Assembly (NCBI RefSeq): GCF_932526225.1
Contig: NC_064037.1
Coordinates: 15,686,601-15,750,600, forward strand
From: Nematostella vectensis
Taxonomy: Eukaryota; Cnidaria; Anthozoa; Actiniaria; Edwardsiidae
DNA: 64,000 nucleotides
Direction of reading: 5' to 3'
Position numbers and translations under genes: made by a program. The notes under the pieces are model-generated. The model searched no databases, was not told the DNA's origin, and saw nothing but the letters and a program-made list of their open reading frames with translations. Positions 56,383 through 64,000 of the stretch are shown in pieces; the stretch's first letter is position 1, and every line of letters begins with the position of its first letter.

Positions 56383-56520
56383 TGTAATAAGTTGACTTGA
56401 AGGCCTTTTATTCACCTATTTTGTTAACACAGTACAAAACATGGCGGACTACACGAGGAACTCAATCCGGGTGCGCATGTGCGAAAGATATGCTAATTAA
56501 CCGGAAGTAAAACTATAACA
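56383..56520 (-). repeat. 5' LTR of the complete gypsy element
   Basis: Same 138-bp sequence as 51935-52072. Read on the minus strand it ends ...CTTATTACA. Confidence 0.95.
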
Positions 56521-56525
56521 CTTAG

Positions 56526-57157
56526 AGACCAAAAAGATTATGCAATTGCTTTCCAGCCGATAAATGTCTTTTTACTGGGATACCTGTGGTAGCCCAGTCA
56601 TAAAATGCAACTGGGTTTTTTTTGCTCGCGATACCGCCATCTTTGATTTTGAGATTCCAGCTTACAGAGACAGTGCTGAAAAAACGCAAGACTAATTCCA
56701 GTACCGCGCGGTTAAACCAGCCTTTTTGTTTTGAAATGGCGGCGTTTTACCGGCGAACTGTCACATTTTGGCGAATGCTAAGAAAACTAGATCAAACCTA
56801 AGGCTAAAATTTCATTATCAAACAAATCTGTCATTTTTTGTACAGTATGGTTTTAATTCTGTACAGTAAGTCAAAACAGCGACCGAAGTCAGCCTTTCGT
56901 ACCTTTACTCGAACGATTTTGTTTGCTTTCGCCAAAACACGAGCATGCGAATACGTTATTCAGCACTCTCGCTCTCAGATCCATGTTATTTGTGAAGTTG
57001 AAGGCCAGATTCGCGATTTCATTACTGCATATATTACCATAGTCTCAATCTCTACCATGTAATTGTGCAAAATTATCTCTTTAATACTTTAATAAATTAC
57101 TCCCCTATACAATAGTATAAAGTAGCTAACGCTAATACTGGGGAGGGCACAGTCAGT
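56526..57157. other. Intergenic DNA
   Basis: No gene recognised; the open frame at 56838-57062 has no family motif. Confidence 0.4.
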
Positions 57158-58690
57158 TTACAGCCGGCGGAGATGCGGAGGCACCTTTAGTTGCCTGATG
57201 GCTGGCAAAGCTGCTGTTTTAAAGGACTCCAGATTACTTAGGTTTACAATATTATCAGGAAGTAAATTCCATGCTCTTATTGTTCTAGGAAAAAAAGAAT
57301 AATTAAAGGAAAGAATATTCGAGTGCAATTGTTGAAAGCTGAGTGAGTGCCTCCGAGTGGATCGATTTGTCGGAACGACACAGCTAGGGAGAGGACAAGC
57401 CACGAGATTATTACAAAATTTATACAGTAATACTATTTGATGGTAAAGTCGCCTTATTTCCAATGTGTCCCTGTTTAGCTGGTTAACCAGTTCAGATGAT
57501 CTTGCTTGGTAGTTATAATTGTTGCAGACAAAACGAGCAGCGTTCTTCTGAACTTGCTCCAACTGCAAAACATCTGTGTCAGTGTAGGGACTCCAAGATG
57601 TTGACGCATACTCAAGTATCGGTCTAACAAGAGGTACGCACGTTCCTTAACTGCAGGGGCACAGGGTTTTAAAGTTCTTCTGATCACACCCAGTGTTCTG
57701 CTGGCCTTTGTAGCTATTTTGGCACAGTGAGGGCCCCAGCGCAGTTGCTCGTTACACCGTACTCCTAGGTAATCTTGATCTGATACTTGGGCAAAGGACG
57801 TACTTGCTGTATACTGATAACATGACGGTCTCCGCTTCTTGGTGACTGACAACAAGTAACACTTGGTTACATTAAACTCCATCTGCCAAGCTGCTGACCA
57901 ATCAAGTACATTATCCATATCATCTTGAAGTGCAGTATGGTCATCCATGGAAGTGATTGGGCGGTATATGATGGTGTCATCTGCAAATAGCCTGATTTGA
58001 GAATTTGATGCTTTAGAGATATCGTTGATATACAACAAAAACAGGGTCGGTCCCAGTACGGAACGCTGTAGTACTCCTGATGTTACTTGTACTTTATCAG
58101 AGTGGGTGCCATTGACTGCCACATACTGGGACCTCTTATTTAGGAAACCAGATATCCAAGCCAATGTTTTTCCCCTCATGCCATAATAAGAGAGCTTTTT
58201 CAAAAGCTTTGGGTGTGACACTTTGTCAAAAGGTTTACTGTAGTCTAGGAGCAGAGCATCCACTTGGCCATGATGGTTTAGCACGGTTGCCCAGTCATAA
58301 AATGTGAGGATTAGTTGGGTCTCACAAGACAAACCCGCACGAAAGCCATGTTAAATATTGATAATATGTTGTTAGATGATATGTGTTTGTTCAGATGGCT
58401 GAGAACAATGTGTTCCATGATCTTGTAACTGATACAGGTAAGAGAGATAGGGCGATAGTTTTCCGGAAGATCTTCAGCTGACTTTTTATGTATTGGGACG
58501 ACCATCGCATTTAGCCAAATTGCTGGTAAGGTCCCCTCATTGTAGCTTTGGTTGAAAATAAAGCACAGCATCCCGGAAAGTTCCTTTGCCAGATCCCGTA
58601 ACACACGGGGTGAGATACCATCAGGACCACTGCTCTTGGATACATTTAATCTCAAATCTCAAGCTGGATTGATTTCGCTTTATTTACTCG
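57158..58690 (-). pseudogene. Second LINE reverse transcriptase, frameshifted
   Basis: Pieces in order: 58655-58311 (KSSGPDGISPRVL, PENYRPISLTCISYKIMEHI), 58332-57475 (LLLDYSKPFDKVSHPKLLKK, LFADDTIIYRP, DYLGVRCNEQLRW) and 57568-57158 (EQVQKNAARFVCNNYNYQ). Breaks at about 58320 and 57560, and the usual SGVPQGSVLGP reads SGVLQRSVLGP. 5'-truncated with no endonuclease. Related to, but clearly diverged from, the copy at 22877-24961. Confidence 0.85.
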
Positions 58691-58938
58691 TGTTTCCATT
58701 TGCGACCCGATCAAGACCCGGGACACGCGGCAAGGCTCGAGATTATTAGAATTATCTATTGCCTGCTTTAGACAAATGCAGTTTACTTCAAGACGTAATT
58801 AAATGTGCTCTGGACACTCATGAATGGACTCGAGGTATTTACCTTTATTACTTAATCTATTTTGAAGTGGAAGTAATTGGAACTTTTTGATAAAAAAAAG
58901 TCTCCTACAAATCGCTATGAATGAGTCTCAAAGAAATA

Positions 58939-59474
58939 ACCTGAGTATCAGGCCCTTCTTTGTTTCCATCGCGCCGGCGAGAAACAAGACAAGGGCCTGA
59001 TACAAGAACTGTTCAAATCTCATGTTCTCTTGCCGGATTCCGTCATGGCTCCTGATTGGTAAAAATACAAAGGGCACTTGAATGGGACGCGCTGATTGGT
59101 TCAGCTATATATATAGTACCCTAACCCGTCGGATGCTCGTTCTCAGAGTAATGGTGATGTGAAAATCCTGTAGTAATTTAGTGTTATGTGGATCTGCAGT
59201 CATATACTTAAATCGTAAATCTCCTCAGCTGTCGTTACTAAAATTATTACCCTTGCATATAACAACAATTAATGTAGTTTTGTTTTACATAAATGATGTT
59301 TATAATTTGATTTGGGCATTTGATTGTGCCACCCCACGAGTCATTGGAAAATTGACAGCCGACGTATTTTGACAGAGGAGCGGCAGGCGTCGCGTCTAGT
59401 ATTTGTGTCAGGCGTACTTTTATTTTTCCTCTCCAACTTTTGAAAAATAAAATACCCTGATACTCAGGCTACAA
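58939..59474. mobile_element. Possible nonautonomous element with CCTGAGTATCAGG ends
   Basis: cctgagtatcaggccctt near 58941 is mirrored by ccctgatactcagg near 59456. An inner pair tcaggccctt / aagggcctga sits at 58951-59000. No target duplication identified, so this is tentative. Confidence 0.35.
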
Positions 59475-60706
59475 AGAAGTGACTACCTTACATCGCGACA
59501 CTTAACTGGCTAACCATAAGACAAAGTTTGTTTTCTTACTATAAAATATCTTGATCTCTCTTATTGAATGTCATGATTTTATCATGACATATGTGTAAAT
59601 TGAGACAAGTTCCAACAGAATATCGAGCAGTTTTCATCAATATTCGTAACAAAAATTGTATTAAGTAACTCTAACTTTTTTAGAAAAAAACATGTCAGTA
59701 GCCATGTGTAGTGTAAGATATGTAAAACTATGAAAATTATTTTTGGTATTTTAGTGCTTACTTATTTTTTTTTGGTATTTTGTTCCTTCCTTTAGATAAT
59801 TTATGTTTTTTTCCAAAATACCTTTTATCCCTCATTGAATGTTATTTTAGTTTTATGGAACATTTTCAATGAAATCTAGAGCATTGAGTTGTCTTTCTAG
59901 TGCTGTTAATGATATGTATATGCTATATTTCAAGTCTGGATATTCTATAGCCCTCTCATTTACTTCAAAATAAAAATGTTTAAACAATATGATAGCATAA
60001 ATAGATATTGCTGTTTACTTTGCACATACATAAATGAAATAATAAATTAAATCTAAATTATATTGTTAATACAATATGGCTCACATTGGGTGTTAAAATA
60101 AATTTACCCCTAACACATTCTCATTTTTCCTGAATTTTATTTCGGTGCTACCTCTGCTGCGGGGAAATTATTTGTAAGATTTGTTACACTGCAAGAGATG
60201 GGACAATCAGCCCCATCTAATTAAATGGAGCACACCTCAAGTCCACCCCCACCTCAAGAGATGATGCTTTTTACCTTTCTTGCCCCAATCATTGTTGTGA
60301 TATGGCATTTACAATAAAAGCAAGATTAAAATATATTTTTATTATATCCAAAGGTGGTGGGCAGTAGCTATCTTTCTCATACATGTCACAACACAGGGCC
60401 CAAACAAATTGCAGATCTCAGGTATCCCAGTCAACCCTGCGCTCAGGGTCTAGTTAAAATAAGGTTGCGCCCTTGATAATCCATGTTTCGTTAGCCGTAT
60501 AGCCTATGGGTAACTATATGATAAATATCAGAATCCTGTTTTTTTTAAAAACACGTGTTAGGCACATATACAAGAATACTACAACTTTCATAGCATTGAT
60601 TTCTTTTTATTTACGCTTTTATAACACTTATTTGATACCCATGAAAAACTGTGGGTTACATCACAGGATCTCTTCGAGTGCAACCTCGTTTGAAATACGA
60701 GTATAA
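59475..60706. other. AT-rich intergenic DNA
   Basis: No gene, RNA or mobile element recognised. Confidence 0.5.
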
Positions 60707-60770
60707 CCACAGGTAGCCCAGGCAATGGTTGCTTGTCGTAGCAAGCAACCATTGCCTGGGCTACCTGTGG
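60707..60770. mobile_element. 64-bp perfect palindrome with 5-bp target duplication
   Basis: Two 29-bp arms (CCACAGGTAGCCCAGGCAAT then GGTTGCTTG, and its exact complement) around the 6-base loop tcgtag. Flanked by tataa at 60702-60706 and 60771-60775. Shares the terminal ACAGGTAGCCCAGGC with the foldback at 42606-43006. Confidence 0.85.
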
Positions 60771-60775
60771 TATAA

Positions 60776-62203
60776 CATCGAATAGAAGTTCATGAGCGAA
60801 AAACCCCTATTTCCCCGTAGCTACATCACCTGCTTAGAGCTTAACAAAGCCAGTATTCGGTTATAAGATAACAGAGTTATCATCCATCCATTGACGTCAT
60901 ACCTGACAGAGTCAAGTGACATTTGGTTATTGTAAAAGCTTTTTCGTTTATATAATTTAGCAATTGGATAAAGGTAGCTTAGACTGACTGTTCATAAAGT
61001 AAATTGAAATACCCGCGCTATATGAGTTGAAAAAGGTAAGTTCAAACGGAAAGTAATCGCAAATGGTATAGGGTGTTCAGCAATGACAAAAAACAGTTTT
61101 TTGACAGGGAGCGTTCGAAAGGGCGAAGAACAAACGGTTTTCGCTTCCTTCCTTATCAAGGAACAATCGGTTTCTCAACTCAAGGAAAACTTTACGCTGT
61201 CACAAATAGCGCAGACACTATGTTCACAATAATCAATTCATTTCAGCGCTTTAAAGTGCTGGCAGTGTTAATTGAGTATCATTGGTTGAAAGAGAGCAAA
61301 AAGAAGATAAATGTTATAAAGTGTTTGGTGAGGGGACGACGCTATGCTTTGGGGTTAGCAAGAGGTTATTGCATACAGGGTAAGATGTGGTTTGTAAAAC
61401 ATAATTTGTAGATTTATGGTAATAGCATATCAAGTCTTTGGTACATTGGTACAAAAATATTTCTGATAAAATCGGAGAAAAATAGTATATGTAGAAAAGG
61501 CACAACAAAACAATTGCAAAACCCCCTCTACCGAGGGTTTTGGCTACTTTACGCCATAACATTCTCAAGGTATGAGTATTGAAGATATATAATATAATAC
61601 TATATTAGTATACTTTCATTTTTGAGCCCTCTAAAATCTTTTTATTCTAGAGTTCAAATCAAAGTTGAATGATAATTGTGATATGGACTTTGTTGTTCTA
61701 ATAAAACAAATATTGTGTTTAATTCCCCGGAAAAATGATAGCGCATCGGTTTGAGGTGTTTGTCAGAATCAGAATTGAAATCAATTGTAACGACGGGGAC
61801 CTTAACAGTGGAAAGTCGAAAAAAGGAAATAGAAGATAATCTTGAGTTGGGGATTGAGAAATATTCGCTGATAATTACAGCTTTGTGGTAAAGAAAACGT
61901 TTCTCGCATCGGTAAGTTCTGACAGATTTGGAATAAACGAATAGCAAGGCAGTAGCAAAAACATTATTCTTATGGGGGCAAGCCTCAAATATTTCTAATT
62001 TACTTTGGGGCCAGACGCTACTTTTTTTATGTATTTTGCAAAATTCCTGCTCTTTTAAGGATACAGCTACCCTCCCTTGCTCCCGTGCTAGCTACAGCCC
62101 TGAATAGGCAATTCAAAATGGATTTCGTACGATGATGTTCGATGGTGATACTTTTCATATTTATCAGGATTAGGCAACAGAATATGATTAGTAGGAAGGC
62201 AGC
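60776..62203. other. Intergenic DNA
   Basis: No supported gene. The 112-codon frame at 61073-61411 has no recognisable motif or splice support. Confidence 0.45.
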
Positions 62204-62367
62204 GGGCGCGTACCCAGGATTGGCCGAGGGGCGGGGTGCGCATGCGCAGTCAAGGGCATCGTGTGGAAAAAACACAGTATTATTTGAGGATTGACCCAGT
62301 TTTTGGCCGCAAAAGGGAGGGGGGGGGGTGCGGCCACCCTGCGCACTCCCCTGGGTACGGCCCTGAA
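62204..62367. mobile_element. Small MITE with GTACCCAGG ends
   Basis: ggcgcgtacccaggattggc at the left and cccctgggtacggccctga at the right form inverted ends of a ~160-bp GC-rich element; a related end is seen at 44789. Confidence 0.5.
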
Positions 62368-63567
62368 CAGGGTGTGTACACATAGGGCTGATGCATAGGA
62401 TGCGCGCGCAACGCATCTTAGCCGCCAAAAAGTGGGCCATTTCTTCTTGAGCGCTCGTCAAAGACTACCCTTTTCCCCATATCAAACTTATATTGCAATA
62501 TGTAATGAACATTTAGCTTTTGCTAGTGCCCAGGTACACTCGTATGATATTTTACAACTGCGCATGAGCTAAAGTATCACATTTCGCCGGAGTTTAGTCA
62601 ACATCATGGAGCCATTGCGGTAGTTAGGCCAAAGAATAATTCGACTGAGATTATATTCTAGGTTTTCGATGAAAGAATACCTAGAATTATTAAAGTAAGC
62701 AGTGTATTGGTCGAGAACTATATCCTGCGATTATCAACGATGTAGACAAAACCCGAAACAGAGTGACACTTTGTGGGATATAGTTCTGCTGGATGATCGG
62801 AGGACACGCAGCAAAGACCGACCAGGGTTCCACCATTTATAGTCCAACGATATTCCTTCAGGCTCTTCTCTGTCGAAAGAAAATGCGCTACTTATGGGGA
62901 GCTATACCAGAAAATTATTATTTATCTAGGACTAAAAGATGGTGGCAATGATATTTTATATCGCCTTTTATTCGTGAGGAAATACTTTGAGAAAAAAATA
63001 CAAGCGCGCAAAACTTTGCAACCCATTACCTATCTCAACGAAAATATAAGTATTAGGTACGAAATTGAGTGAAAACAATAATAAATTTCAAATTTGTCGA
63101 GTAATTGTATCGATCTTTTAACATTGAGAAGCAAAAGGTCTAATTCTGGTGTGTTTGTTTATCACCATGTAGCCTGCTGTTTATGAGATGCCAACTCCAA
63201 ACTTTCAGTCCCGAAAACCCAATCCCAATTTCTCGATAATCAAAGTTATTCTCATTGATTTTTAAAGCTTAGATAATGGTCTTTCTAGAATCGATGGTAA
63301 CACGTGCATCATTGTAAAAGAATTGAGTGGAAAAAAACAAAATCTTCTCGGTGTTTTGATTACTGACATTGAATCTACTGTAAATTAGATGCCAAATCGA
63401 AACTTTCAGTCCCGGAATGGACGCCAATCTAAGACAGAGTAAGAAACCAAAGAAAAACAAGTTTTATTTTCTTTACCTTTTTAGTAGTATAACACTGACA
63501 ACAAGGACCCTATTTTTTCAGACCCGGGTTACGACGTAAATATAAGAACCTACTAGACTCAAAACGT
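62368..63567. other. Intergenic DNA with a diverged direct repeat
   Basis: The phrase gatgccaa-tc-aaactttcagtcccg occurs at 63188-63215 and 63389-63413, suggesting an old ~200-bp duplication. No gene seen. Confidence 0.4.
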
Positions 63568-64000
63568 TTTTTACCACTGGTGACAACCACTGGTGACAAC
63601 CACTGGTGACAACCACTGGTGACAACCACTGGTGACAACCACTGGTGACAACTACTGGTGACTACCACTCGTGACAACCACTCGTGACAACCACTCGTGA
63701 CAACCACTCGTGACAACCACTCGTGACAACCACTGGTGGCAACCACTGGTGACAACCACTGGTGACAACCACTCGTGAAACCACTCGTGACAACCACTCG
63801 TGACAACCACTCGTGACAACCACTGGTAAGAAAACCACTGGTGACAACCACTGGTGACAACCACTCGTGACAACCACTTGTGACAACCACTGGTGACAAC
63901 CACTCGTGACAACCACTCGTGACAACCACTCGTGACAACCACTGGTGACAACCCCTCATGACAACCACTCGTGACAACCACTGGTGACAACCACTCGTGA
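63568..64000. repeat. 13-bp minisatellite running off the right edge
   Basis: About 33 copies of gacaaccactggt / gacaaccactcgt, with single-base G/C alternation between copies and one irregular unit (ggtaagaaaaccactggt, near 63825). Full length unknown. Open frames across it are artefacts. Confidence 0.95.

Larger units (their letters stand above)
51935..56520 (-). mobile_element. Structurally complete Ty3/gypsy retrotransposon, 4.6 kb
   Basis: 138-bp LTRs at both ends that read as identical, TG...CA termini, a 5-bp target duplication cttag (51930-51934 and 56521-56525), a primer site and a polypurine tract, and a single uninterrupted Gag-Pol frame. Identical LTRs indicate a recent insertion. 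Confidence 0.95.

Noticed and set aside
61073-61411. 112-codon open frame
   Set aside because: No recognisable motif, no signal sequence, no neighbouring exons; could be chance in AT-rich DNA.
63510-63990. Repetitive VVVTSGCHEWLS frames on the minus strand
   Set aside because: They translate the 13-bp minisatellite and are open in all three frames.
1-64000. tRNA, rRNA or other structured RNA genes
   Set aside because: Read for cloverleaf and A/B-box patterns; nothing convincing. A tRNA and Rfam search would be decisive.

Overview
This window looks like nuclear DNA of a cnidarian, most likely an anthozoan (a sea anemone such as Nematostella is a good guess, but no search was possible). The evidence is spliceosomal genes with short animal-type exons, and a dense mix of Ty3/gypsy, DIRS, Crypton, hAT, LINE and MITE elements. 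Nothing bacterial or viral-genome-like is present.

Two host genes are supported, both on the + strand. The first (698-13360, entering from the left edge) is a CASTOR/GATSL-type ACT-domain protein, the cytosolic arginine-sensor family that binds GATOR2 upstream of mTORC1. All 3' exons are present. The exon for the last ACT core exists in two tandem 95-bp versions whose phases allow only one at a time, and the end of another exon with its splice donor has been amplified into a 1.7-kb minisatellite. The second (29193-43253) is a complete seven-coding-exon DEG/ENaC (ASIC-like) sodium channel of 469 residues. Its intron 4 is almost wholly a 46-bp satellite of about 200 copies (31883-41112).

The rest is mobile or repetitive DNA. 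1-14 kb: CASTOR introns carry a hAT-type MITE, a decayed antisense Ty3/gypsy element and minisatellites. 14-22 kb: RT scraps, then a Crypton tyrosine-recombinase gene (+) split by a hAT transposase gene (-) that itself carries a Harbinger-like MITE in an intron. 22-29 kb: a 5'-truncated LINE, then a 2.05-kb direct duplication ending just upstream of the channel gene. 43-51 kb: foldback elements, minisatellites and a dead DIRS element (-). 52-56.5 kb: a structurally complete Ty3/gypsy element (-) with matching 138-bp LTRs and a 5-bp target duplication. 57-64 kb: a second decayed LINE, small palindromic elements and a 13-bp minisatellite running off the right edge.

Exon boundaries were placed by hand from GT/AG sites, reading phase and remembered family motifs. 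All phases in both host genes close correctly. Residue comparisons to human CASTOR1 are from memory and should be checked by alignment.
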